This document shows, piece after piece, positions 50,201 to 59,866 of a stretch of 64,000 nt of DNA. This stretch comes from Isoetes taiwanensis (Eukaryota; Streptophyta; Lycopodiopsida; Isoetales; Isoetaceae), in contig JAJEKV010000003.1 of the NCBI GenBank assembly GCA_021234155.1, forward strand, positions 31,353,166 to 31,417,165, read 5' to 3'. The translations under genes and the position numbers were made by a program. The first letter of the stretch is position 1; each line of letters opens with the position of its first letter. The notes under the pieces were generated by a model. That model was not told the DNA's origin and did not search any database. It saw nothing but the letters and a program-made list of their open reading frames with translations.

Positions 50201-52154
50201 TACCGTGTGTATTCATTGAATAGGCGGCATGAATACACGTCCAGTAGCGAATTGGCAAGCCATCGCATTCGCGCTGGCGTGTATTCGGTCCGCCGATGAA
50301 AATGCGCTTCATTGGCAATTCGGCGGGCGTGTATTCATGGTGACAATTCGCGACGAATACACCCCAAAGCGAATTAGCGGAATTCACGCCAAGCGCGAAT
50401 TGGGACGCCTTGACAAACGCTGGACCTACTCCACTACTGTTATTGCTACTTGATATATCTGACTCTATTCCACCAAATATACTAACCTTTTATAAAGAAA
50501 GACTTCGCCCATTTCGTTCAATGTTGCACTAATCTCGCGGGTCCTCTGCAGGGTATGGGGCTTAGAAACCGACACCTCCTGTGGTTGTAATGCAGCAGAT
50601 ACATTGTTTGTCCGGTTTGCTTAGCCTGGTTGGATAGGGATCGTTGTGCCTCAATAGAATGTTGTCCGTCAATAATAAGGAAGCATACATTAGGGTTCTC
50701 CACGGTTAGCTCTTCTAGTGTTGTCCACTGGAGTGGAGCATCCTTTTTCTTATCCCAAGGAAGCACGTCTGCTGGCATAGGAACTTGGCCTGGATTCCTC
50801 ACCATCGCCCTCAATATTTCTCTTGCATGCTCAGGGTCATACCTCCTGCTAACAAGACTTGACTTATGTGATCTCACCAGACGGTCAACATGGATGGGAT
50901 GTGTAAAAGATTGGCCAAGTGGGTAGTTGTCTGCATACTTGACTAGCCTACTCATTGCCTCCAGCTGCAATTTCTTTTCGGAGTCATTTTCTGCCAAAAT
51001 GCCATCAAGCTGTTGTTGCGGGATGTCCTTTCCTAAGTCCAAAGAATCTTCGTTGACATCCCCGATATCATTTTGATGCTTCATCTCCTCCGTGTAGTAA
51101 CTTGAGAAGGTCCTCGCAAAGCTCTCCTCACTGCAGACATCCCTTCACTAATAGAACCGGATTGAGGACGGTATTTTTGAGGCCATCCGTATTTGAAACA
51201 TGACTTCGGCACTCACGCCCTTCTTCATCGGACCATCTTTGAAAGCGGTTACCACCGCATGTGTAAATCGGCGAGATCTTTCTTGTAGTTCTTCACAACC
51301 TCCACTAGGAGTTGACAATGATGTCATCCCCGCTCCTCACAAGTGATAAGAATACCTTGTTTCTTCATAAGATCGGTCTCTTTCTTTCTGGAGTGTAACA
51401 CAAGATCCACCTTACCATTTGTTTTGCCTACATCAACATACCACTCGGCACTGTCATCCATCTTCTCCTCGAGGCATGGAGGATCTGTGTCTGCTCTGAT
51501 AATGGATCCGCTATCATCCATCGACAATACATAGGATACTGCGTCCTCATTGGGCTTTCCCTTCTTCTGTGAGCTGGAGCTCGCTGGAGTATCTTCCGAG
51601 CCTCTTGCTTTCTTAGGAGGAGGTGTAGGAACAGTCATTCGATTTTGTCTCTTCTTCCCTGCAAACGATGGTGCAATACACGCTTAGCGCGATTTCGGGT
51701 GGTCATCAATTCCGGCCAGGCTAAAGCACCGAATGGCATACAGTCCCCAATTACAGACATGCACTCATAAGAAGAAGAAGAAGAAGATATTTTAACGCAC
51801 ACACAGTCGAAGGCAGGCCAACTAAACACGGTCATACTACTTTACAAATTATAGACAGAACAGTTAATCACGAGTAGGACAATTTAACACAGGAAGGACA
51901 TTTATTATGCAGATGCAAATACAAGTCACAGCAGAAATGAGCAGCTAAAGAAATGATAGACAGGAGTGTCAGCAGCTATAGAAATTTAAGTCACTTCAAA
52001 TACAGAGCATAGGCAGAAGATACAGAGCAAATACAGTAAATACAGAGCAATGAACAATGAATGAATAACACATAGAATGATGACAATACTGACCTTGAGC
52101 ATCTTCTTTCGCGGCCCGGCCTGACTTTGGAGCAGCACGACCTTTGGACGGCAT
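47273..52154 (-). CDS. Multi-exon gene with DGQH motif and C-terminal FCP1/SCP-like HAD domain
   Basis: Exons run 52,094-52,154 (start MPSKGRAAPKSGRAAKEDAQ), 51,356-51,660 (acidic and Ser-rich), about 50,487-51,302, about 49,194-49,991, about 48,970-49,080, about 48,022-48,960 and 47,273-47,912. Exon 3 holds QSFTHPIHVDRLVRS, RRYDPEHAREILRAM and CFLIIDGQHSIEAQRSL; DGQH recalls ParB-type DGQHR motifs, a weak suggestion only. The last exon is an FCP1/SCP-like HAD fold: KIIVFDLNGVL (motif I with Asn where phosphatases have the second Asp), RPHLEDMM, VAIWSS, KPVFVKHL and IIIVDDDALKCF. Without the acid-base Asp it may be non-catalytic. A frameshift occurs near 50,585 and others near 49,780 and 48,900. 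It probably belongs to a mobile element or a gene amplified with one. Several introns carry a GCGCC(T/A)GGCG palindrome. Confidence 0.6.
47913..48021 (-). repeat. 109-nt intron containing CGCC..GGCG inverted repeat at the donor
   Basis: Read on the minus strand, the intron starts GTAATTCACGCCAGGCGCGA and later contains AACGCGCTTGGCGTGTATTG. These are inverse copies with a short loop. The acceptor used (TTCCATGGTTCAG) lies some 38 nt beyond. The motif family is described at 50,090-50,410 and 60,780-61,260. Confidence 0.6.
50090..50410. repeat. Array of CACGCCAGGCGCGAATT units in both orientations
   Basis: Within an intron of the gene above, units such as GAATACACGCCAGGCGCGAA occur about eight times, alternating with their reverse complement (TTCGCGCTGGCGTGTATTC). 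Spacers such as TTGGCAGCATGAATA are shared. Many pairs could fold into hairpins. A related half-site (CAATACACGCTTAGCGCGAT) lies at 51,673-51,692, just before another splice acceptor of the same gene. Confidence 0.75.
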
Positions 52155-52321
52155 CTTCGCGATGATCTTGAGCGCCTCGGAGTTCTTGAGTTCCTGAGCG
52201 CCTAGGAGTTCTTGAGCGTCTCGGAGCAAGTCGACAATAAAAAAGCAAGAAATGGAATTCAAAAACTTATATAGATTTGCATAAGGCGATTAGGTCGGCT
52301 TTAGATCCACGGGTTTCATTC

Positions 52322-52387
52322 GAATTGACTTTTCATCGACGGTCCGATAAAAGCGAGCGGTTATCAAAATATCGCGGATCGACTTCT
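52322..52387. repeat. 55-bp tandem unit interrupted by the 7.2-kb transposon (left part)
   Basis: The unit GACTTTTCATCGACGGTCCG, then ATAAAAGCGAGCGG, then CGCGGATCGACTT runs into the transposon at 52,388. Its interrupted second copy resumes at 59,543-59,594 and a third partial copy follows to about 59,612. Without the insert these units would form a short tandem array between two divergently oriented genes. Confidence 0.75.
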
Positions 52388-52414
52388 GGGTGTTTTTTTA
52401 ATTGAGGTGTACAA
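52388..52414 (+). repeat. Left terminal inverted repeat
   Basis: A 27-bp TIR starting GGGTGTTTTTTTAAT; it pairs with 59,516-59,542 and is preceded by the TTCT duplication. Confidence 0.85.
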
Positions 52415-52729
52415 AAACGCGAAATTTCAGCACGTCATCAGCACCTATATTTTGGTGCTGGTTCGCTTACGAGACGGGCGTGTTGAAGTTTTGCAGTGTG
52501 CCGGGACGAAGTATTGAAGTTTTGCTGCGCCCACCCTGTGTCGTGTCGGTGCGGTGTAGGGTCAGAGCTGAGCTTCGATTTCTGCGCGCGAAATGATCGA
52601 ACATGCAGATAATCATTCGAACTGGTCGTAAACTTTTAATTCCCTTACATTTCGAATTCCAAACCGCCTCCTTGCTTGCTCGAAGCCGATTCTTTGCTTG
52701 ATCGATTCCTTGCTTGCTTGCTTGCTCGA

Positions 52730-54776
52730 AGCCGATGGATTCCGGAGGTCGTAAGGTGAGCTGCGGCCTGCAAGTTTGGTTTTTTTTTCTTTCTATTTCG
52801 TTATCCTTTTCTAATTCATGTGATCTCTGTTGTAGGTATTTGCCAGAACAGAATTTGAATTCGAAAAATTCCAGGGTTTACCCTCTTCTGGCAGAAAGCC
52901 GAAGCAGATCAAGGCAGAAGAAGTCCCTGAATCCGACTTCTTATCCGTATGGAAAGTTCCGCTTCATAACGGAAAGATCAATGTGAAGGAGATTAAACAC
53001 AGCTTTAAGCAGGAATTATTGGATCTTGTGGCGAAAGTTTATCAAAAGAAGTTGCCGAATAATGAGGTGCGAACTCAATTTGCTCGGGCATTTGCTTGGC
53101 AAAGATCTGGCCAGTGCATTGGCTCGGAAGAAGGAGTTTAGAGTCAATTGGGCCTCCTTTTGTGCCGATGCCTACCGGGACTCCTTGAAGAAGAAGGCCA
53201 AAAGGACACCTCACGAATACTTTCGACATGAACATACTGAGTGTTCTTGCACGTTTAAGAAATTGGAGGAAATGAAGTTTGAAAGCGTAAGGGAAGCTTT
53301 GCAATTTGGAAAATGATGCTCTTAGGTTAGAGGGCAGCATGGCTACAGCCAAGGCATCTTGCGACAGTTTGGCTGATGCCATAGAAGAAAAAAGGAAGAC
53401 TAGAATGGACATGACATTAACATTTGCTGATGATCCGAAATGCAAAGGATCGCAATTTGTTATGAAGTGTGAGGAAGATGTCTTTGGTAGACTTCTTGGA
53501 CAAGACACTCTCTTCTATGGGAAAGGACAGATTCAAGAACATAAAAGAACAGATCAAGATGACAAAGAATGATGTAAAATCATATGAGCAAGCCATGGAA
53601 TTGTGGCATGCAAGAGCAGCCCAGATTTCTTCACTGCAGAACAAGAAGGTAAACCCCATTAACATCACAATGGGTATTTACAATTTTTCTTTTAGCTCTG
53701 CCAGCACTTGTGAGATATGTGGTTTTTCCTTCGATGAATATGCTATGCATATTGAACCCGGCGCACACATAAATTCCATGTTTTTTGTTTTTCTCATTGC
53801 TTGAGTCCATGCATTGTATTGTTTACGGTTGTGGTGAATTGCGTGCCACATTCACTTCAATTCGAGCTCGGACATGTGAGTGAAACGTAAGAATATTATT
53901 GATGTTGAAGAAGAGGTCACAAGAAAATGTTTGAGAATCTCACCAAGAAGAGCCTCTTTGAAGAATCCGAGGGAATTCAACATAATGAAAAGGAAGAAGA
54001 ATGTTGAGCAATCTTCGGAGACCAATCTGGCGAGAATTACACCGCAAGAAAAATGAGGAAGAGGATGACAAGGAGTGCTCAAGAAGGCTAAGGACATTGA
54101 CCGAAGTGCTTTAAAGGTGCTTTGTTTGTATTTTTTTGCTTTTATTGATGTCTTGTCCGCTATTTTGCATTGCATTCGTGAGAATTATAAAAGGCTGTCA
54201 AAAGTCCCAACATTACAAAATTGCCCAAGTTTAGCACAGTCGAGAATGCAAAGTTCTTACGTGATGAACTCCCCGGGCTTGAATAAGGTATGTTATCTAA
54301 TTGGAAAGATTAAATTGTATTTGAACTCTTCCACTTTTTTTTGATTATTTGTTCTTTTATGGCGTAAGATGGCGGTCCATTGCATAGTACTTCAAAAAGG
54401 TAAGGATGTCTTATTAGATCTATGGTATTTGCATGTTTGAATTTATCCTCGAACATGAATTCCTTTCTTGGCAGGTGCTACCCCCCCTTCCAGGAAAAAA
54501 CTTGATGTCAACCTAGTAGATAAATCAGCAGCATGTAAGTTTTGCAATTTCAATTAAGGAATTCATTTCAATTGCATTAATACTGTCCTTAATTTCAGTG
54601 TTGCAGGAAGCACTGGATAGTGTTCAATTGCCCAAGGTTGTGCTTGACAGTCCAGCCATTGCTGCTACAGTTCATGCTAGTGAGGTGTCCAATGAGTCAG
54701 ATGACATAGGTGAAGAAGAAGAAGGAAATGCAGTGGAGAGGTACTTGGCCAGGAGAGTCAAGCAAGAAAAGAAATG
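52730..54776 (+). CDS. Transposon-borne charged protein, unrecognised
   Basis: Exon 1 (52,730-52,750) encodes MDSGGRK and joins in phase to exon 2 (52,836 to about 53,066), which begins VFARTEFEFEKFQGLPSSGR and contains SDFLSVWKVPLHNGKINVKE. The frame then needs a 1-base shift near 53,112 to continue into DLASALARKKEFRVNWASFC and RTPHEYFRHEHTECSC. A second shift comes near 53,477, before DFLDKTLSSMGKDRFKNIKE. Later exons near 53,885-54,115, 54,181-54,288 and 54,480-54,535 lead to a last exon (about 54,600-54,776) ending in an acidic run and RYLARRVKQEKK. Lys/Glu-rich segments suggest coiled coil. No enzyme motif is visible. Its place just inside the left TIR, convergent with the transposase, suggests an accessory protein of the transposon. 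Confidence 0.55.
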
Positions 54777-54859
54777 ATCTGCTGTTTATGAACTTAGAAA
54801 TTTTGAACTGTTTATGAATGTTTATGAACTTAGAACTCTTGAAATGTTTATGAATGCTG

Positions 54860-55110
54860 TATTCGATAATATATTAAACTTTTGCAATTTTGAGTAAACT
54901 TGCAAACTTGCAATTTGAGTATTGAATTGCAATTTTGAGCAAATTTTGAGTAAACTTGCAATTTGAGTAAATTTTGAGTAAACTTGCAAACTTGCAATTT
55001 GAGTAAACTTTTGCAATTTGAGTAAATTTTGAGCAAACTTGCAATTTGAGTATTGAATTGCAATTGCAATTAGAGTATTGAATTGCAATTAGAGTATTGA
55101 ATTTCAATTG
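54860..55110. repeat. AT-rich tandem repeat of AAACTTGCAATTTGAGT units
   Basis: Short units (AACTTGCAATTTGAGTAAA and TATTGAATTGCAATT variants) repeat across about 250 bp between the 3' ends of the two convergent transposon genes. The Gln/Asn/Lys-rich frames across it are not coding. Confidence 0.75.
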
Positions 55111-55603
55111 TTGTAATTTAGATGTTTCTACTTTGAATTGTTGCAATAAGATAATAAGTTCACAATCATTCATATTTCCTGTTCACTGTCAAGTTTATAA
55201 TCAAAATTGCATTGCTGTTTTCATGCTTTTAAATTTACATGCTTTCAAGTTTCATTCACTTGAAGTTTAAGTTCTATGAGTGATTGAATTGTGAGTCAAT
55301 GTGAATGAATGAATAGTATTTCTTGCTGTTATTTACTGGTGTTTTGTTTTTTGCTATTTGCAGGTTTTTTTTCTCCAATGTCACCTTGTTTTCTTCCTGT
55401 TTTCTGCTTGGTCAATGAGCTGCTTGCCTCCTGCTTTTTTTCACACCCTGACTTTTTTGGTCCTTGCTTTTTTGGTCTTTTCTTGTTCACTAACTTCACC
55501 GACTTCGAACCTTGCTTCTTTGTCTGCTGGCTTATCGCTGCTTGCCTCCTCTTTTTTTCTCAAGCCTCGACTTGCTAACTAACTAATGTTGCTTGCTCTT
55601 TGG

Positions 55604-58600
55604 TTACACTTCTTTGTTGCTTGCAACATCACATTGAGCAAGGACAGTAGATTGTGTTTGTAGACTTTCAAGAATATGTTCATGCACATCAGTTTCCAAC
55701 TCAAAAATGTTGCCACCTAAGTCTTTCATGTCAAAATTACATGCCACTACTAAATGGCTGTACACACTACAATCTGGTTCAAACCTAAGAAGTTCATACC
55801 TGCTCTGTTCTATATATTTATAAAACTTACCAGTCACAACCACCTCCCTCCTTCTAAACTTTTGGCCCCAAGGATCTTTGTAAGCCTTCTCAATTACATG
55901 TTTAACTTCTGTACATCTCAAGATATAGAAATCCACTTTCTCCTTGTTATCTGCTGGAGCAACCACTGCAAAGTTCTCTCCAACATCTATGATATCTGAT
56001 TTCCATTCTGCATCCCCTTCATACACTGGCCCATCTACAGGTTCCTCTTCATCAACACCTGGCCTTAATTCTGAAAAAATCCAAGTGCCTATCCTGTCTT
56101 TGTTCATGCATTTATCTTGTTTTACCCAAACAGCAGTAGTGGCAAAAGCATGAATAATTCATATGTGCAACCTGGGTGGGATCCTTGCAATTCATCGGTG
56201 CGATGCTATGGAACTTACTTGACCCTGTAAGTGTTGCACAATCAAACATCTCATCTCTGCAAACTTCATATTTTCCAATTTCCCAAAAATATCTGTCAAA
56301 ATAGAAAACAAGAAGCTATTTTAGAAAGAACAGCACTAAATCAGCACCAAGTCAGCACCATTACACAATTTCAGTACCTGCATTTCTCAGAATCTTTGAA
56401 GTGTTCTCTACAGAACATAACAACATCATGAGTGTCTCTTAATGGTTTAGAATTTCTTTTTAACATCTCATGAGTGAGTGCTCTCTTTAGAACAACACCA
56501 GCACCATCATGCTCACCTACATAATAAACATGCCCAATAAGTTGGTGCTGTTCAAACAAGAATATCTAATATTAAAGAAAGCTGGTATGTACCTTTTCCA
56601 TGGTAAGAACCAAAATAGTTCCAATGGATAGGAATCCCCATATTTTTATAAAAAATCTGCCAAGAAAAAAAAGTTCTTGCACCTTTGAATTGACGTGCAC
56701 ATCCATCGGACCACATAACATGATTGTTATATTTAAAACCTTTGTCGGCTAGTAGATCGGCATGCTTCTTAAGGCAATGTTGCACAAACAAAGTGTCATG
56801 CTCTCTATCATCTGAAATATAAAAATGTGTCTCTTTGATAATATGTCTTTCGATTGCTACAATCAAATTTCTAGATCCTCGGCCACAACCTCTTCTCGGA
56901 GTAGCATGCACAGATGATATATGCACCAATATGGTGCATTGGTCATTTCTCCAATGTAAACTTTGAATCTCCTCACAGATCTTGAATGTGTAGTTCTCAA
57001 AGAAAGTCAATAACCCGACACTATGGTGTCTGGGAAAAGTGGCTAAGCACTTTGCCTAAACTGGTAGCCCGCCACCTAGCCTCATAGTTATGGGGATGAA
57101 CTCTTTCAGGACTTGCTTGGCATTTGTTAAAACATCTGGCTGTTGAAGTTGACTTGTACACAAGCTTCACAACAGGTTTTGTGTCACTATGAAACCACCT
57201 TTGCCATCGAGGTTCATTTAATGATTCATAAACCCGCAAAAGAAAAATAGGTAAGCAATTAACATTTCAAACATAAAAAGGCATAAAAGACACTCATCAG
57301 TATCAAAAGTCTTCCAAATAATCATGTGCCTTAAACCCCACCTTAGTTCTTTTGGACACACGGGTAAATTTGATGGGCCACAATTATGACATGACAATAG
57401 CGTGCATTTATGGTCATGCCACTCATCCGCAATATCTTTAGTACAAACCAATGACCTCCACATGTCGCTTGTAGATTTATATGTCATATCACGTGCTTGA
57501 CATGTTGGTCCAGACCACATACAACACATGTACAAGTGCATTCAAAGACCATGGATTTTTGCATCTAATCTTATCTTGTTCAGTGCTTGTCTAACCAAGT
57601 CTAGTCTCATGTGGTACACACAACATGTTTCCCTGTCCTTCACTTTCCTCACAAATGGAGGCTTCAATGCATGGAAAGCTGAGAATGAGATCTCGAATTT
57701 TGGATTTTCCCTTCTAAACCTTTCATAGAATGCACACTGATGTAAAAAAAAAAAAATGCAATCAATACCTTTTTAAGCAATAACAAAGCAACTAGAAAAT
57801 CAAATCACACACCTCAGTTTCTTCCAAAAAATGTAGAGGATGCAGGTACTTTTTACCTGGGGCTTCCCAAATCTTTATCACATGCTTCTTGCATGGTGAA
57901 ACTCGAGAGTGAATTGTCCAGAAATCTGTAACTACTGCTTGTTCCTTCCTACTAAGCTTATCAAACCTGCTTTTCCTCTTGAACATTGACCAGGGTCCAT
58001 CTCCAATTTCAGCTGCTACTCTCCTACGTACTGCTGTTGCCACATACCTTCTATTTAAGTTCAAACATTTGGAAGTTCCCAAGCAGTTTGTCCCACTGTC
58101 AACAGCAAACACTATGGCAGAGTTCCTTGCTCTAAGCACATCTGTGGATCTGTCAAGCTTATGTTTGGACAAGGAATTCCTCAAATTATCTACTATCTGA
58201 GTCATTGTTGCTACTTCCTTTAATTTTAAAACTTCCCACTCTGGTAACAGCTTAGCAGCACCCTGAAGCACCTCTTTCCTATCTTTTTCTGAGTTCCTAT
58301 GACATACCTCATTAGCATAGTTAGCAATCTTCTTAGACAATTGTTGTTTTCTTCTTTTAGTCAATCCATTATGGTTCGGCCATTTTCGACAATGGTTTTT
58401 GATACTTGATACTCTCAGATTCTGCATCAGCTTCCCTTGCCCTCTTTCGTGCTCTTTGTTGTTTTCTTTTAAGTGCACTGATATTCCTATAGACTGTTAG
58501 TAAATCTTCTTTGCAAGAAGTATGCTGATTTGCATGATATGTACAAGTAACACTGATTTAGAATATTACACCAGATAGCATGACAGTCAAGAAAAAGCCA

Positions 58601-59402
58601 AGTAACTGTTTTCAAGAGTGCTTTGCACCTACTCATGTTGGACTTGAAGCTCACATTACGCACAATGGCAAAGCAAAAAATAAAAAAAAAATTATGAAGT
58701 CTATTCTTCTTCAATATGGATTCAAGCAAACAATAGAAAAGAACTCCATACCAGTAACGGATTGAGTGTTTGTATTTTCTTTTGAAGCACCTACATTATA
58801 TGCATAATCAGCACCAAAATAATGAAGATCATCTTCTTTAATTAAAGTCATAAGGTTCATTTCCTTTGAACTGTATTTACGTAAGGATCCATCGGTCCTA
58901 TGAACCTCAAAAGCATCCGAAAAGTGAGAATAAAGCAAGCACATTAGAAAAATAGTATAAGACATTAATGAATTGGGCATGCAAACCTTGCATGCCATGG
59001 AGATGAATGCTTCCTTCATATTCTCCAACAATTTCTTCGAATGCGCATCGGTAGGCACATCAAAATGAATTGTTCCCGCTATGCGAGAACATAATGCTAA
59101 AAACCTTTGGATTGTTCTTGAAAATAGTGCAAAAAACTGGATAGCAGATCTTTAGGATCAAAGCTAGAACCAAGCTTTGAAATGGAAGAAACAAAAGCGC
59201 CTTCCCAATCCATTCGAAGTTTGAAAACATCCTAAAAAGAATCGAAAAGCAATTGAAACAAGAAAAAAGGAAAATAAGGCCGCCAATTCCAAATTCGAAA
59301 AAGGAATCAAGCACCAAAGATAATCGGGATTGATGACATGGCTAGCAAATCGACCGCACCTGTGAAGAAATTGATGATCAACCGTTCGGGCTTCGGATCC
59401 AT
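55604..59402 (-). CDS. DDE-type transposase gene
   Basis: At least ten exons. Exons 1-2 (59,360-59,402 and 58,987-59,078) join exactly (135 nt): MDPKPERLIINFFTAGTIHF, then DVPTDAHSKKLLENMKEAFI. Later exons: 58,752-58,917; 57,813-58,486 (with VVTDFWTIHSRVSPCKKHVI); from 57,736 (FVRKVKDRETCCVYHMRLDL); to 57,021 (PRWQRWFHSDTKPVVKLVYK); 56,593 to about 57,030; 56,378-56,516; 56,224-56,292; and 55,604 to about 56,135. The core carries the order VIDF..ENY, EIQSLHWRNDQCTILVHI, HFYISDDREHDTLFVQHC, MWSDGCARQFKG and YFGSYHGKG/EHDGAGVVLKRAL. I know this order from repetitive proteins in many plants and animals; the conserved Asp in IDF, WSDG and HDGAG fits a DDD/E nuclease. A 1-base shift sits inside IDF/ENY, an in-frame TGA near 57,540, and two acceptors lack the A of AG (before 58,917 and near 57,236). 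As written it is not fully open. Confidence 0.72.
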
Positions 59403-59515
59403 GGCGGGTGAAAATTTGGCGGGGAAATTGGGTGAAGGGGCACGTGAAGGGCATGAGAAGGGTAATCGACACCCGATCAAGACCCCATGTCGCGACATCA
59501 TGTGATCGTGCTCAA

Positions 59516-59542
59516 TTGTACACCTCGATTAAAAAAACACCC
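59516..59542 (-). repeat. Right terminal inverted repeat
   Basis: A 27-bp TIR, the reverse complement of the left TIR with one difference (AATCGAG against AATTGAG), followed by TTCT. Confidence 0.85.
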
Positions 59543-59612
59543 TTCTAATCGACGGTCCGATAGAAGGGAGCGGATATTTAAATTTCGGCGGATCGACTTT
59601 TCATCGACGGTT
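59543..59612. repeat. 55-bp tandem unit interrupted by the transposon (right part)
   Basis: This resumes as TTCTAATCGACGGTCCGATA, then GAAGGGAGCGG and GGCGGATCGACTT, then starts another unit (TTCATCGACGGTTAGC). Together with 52,322-52,387 it restores a local tandem array. Confidence 0.75.
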
Positions 59613-59866
59613 AGCAATCTTAACGATTGGGCCTAATGGGCGGGACGCCGATCGCATTTGAAGCGAAGAAATGGCTCTACGACCGCCGTATTGTCAAATC
59701 CCATAATTAGATTTCACTCAGCGGCTAGAAAAGCAGTACAATTAACGGATAATTTGAAACTACCACCTAATCTTGCCGCCAGCCTTTCTTGTCATTCGAA
59801 CTCGAAAGAACTTGGAAGAACAGGAAGAACTCGAAAGAACTCAAAAGAATCGGAAGAAGCCGGGCG

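Larger units (their letters stand above)
52388..59542. mobile_element. 7,155-bp DNA transposon with 27-bp TIRs
   Basis: The left end (52,388-52,414) reads GGGTGTTTTTTTAATTGAGG, then TGTACAA. The right end (59,516-59,542) is its reverse complement with one mismatch. The 4-bp flank TTCT occurs at 52,384-52,387 and 59,543-59,546, a probable target-site duplication. Inside are two convergent genes: an unrecognised charged protein (52,730-54,776, plus) and a DDE-type transposase (55,604-59,402, minus). Each starts 100-350 bp inside its TIR. The TIR, duplication length and gene pair together should allow the superfamily to be assigned, but I do not recognise it. Confidence 0.82.

Noticed and set aside
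54822-55173. Minus-strand Gln/Asn/Lys-rich frames of 73-99 codons
   Set aside because: Produced by the AAACTTGCAATTTGAGT tandem repeat between two convergent genes.
55309-55582. Plus-strand Phe/Cys-rich frames resembling membrane proteins
   Set aside because: Antisense of a Lys/Glu-rich stretch (minus strand LRKKEEASSDKPADKEARF) likely to be trailing sequence or C-terminus of the transposase gene.
52388-59542. Assignment of the transposon to Academ, CACTA or another named superfamily
   Set aside because: The catalytic-region wording does not match what I remember of Academ (DNVD-type) or CACTA, and I cannot search, so no superfamily is claimed.
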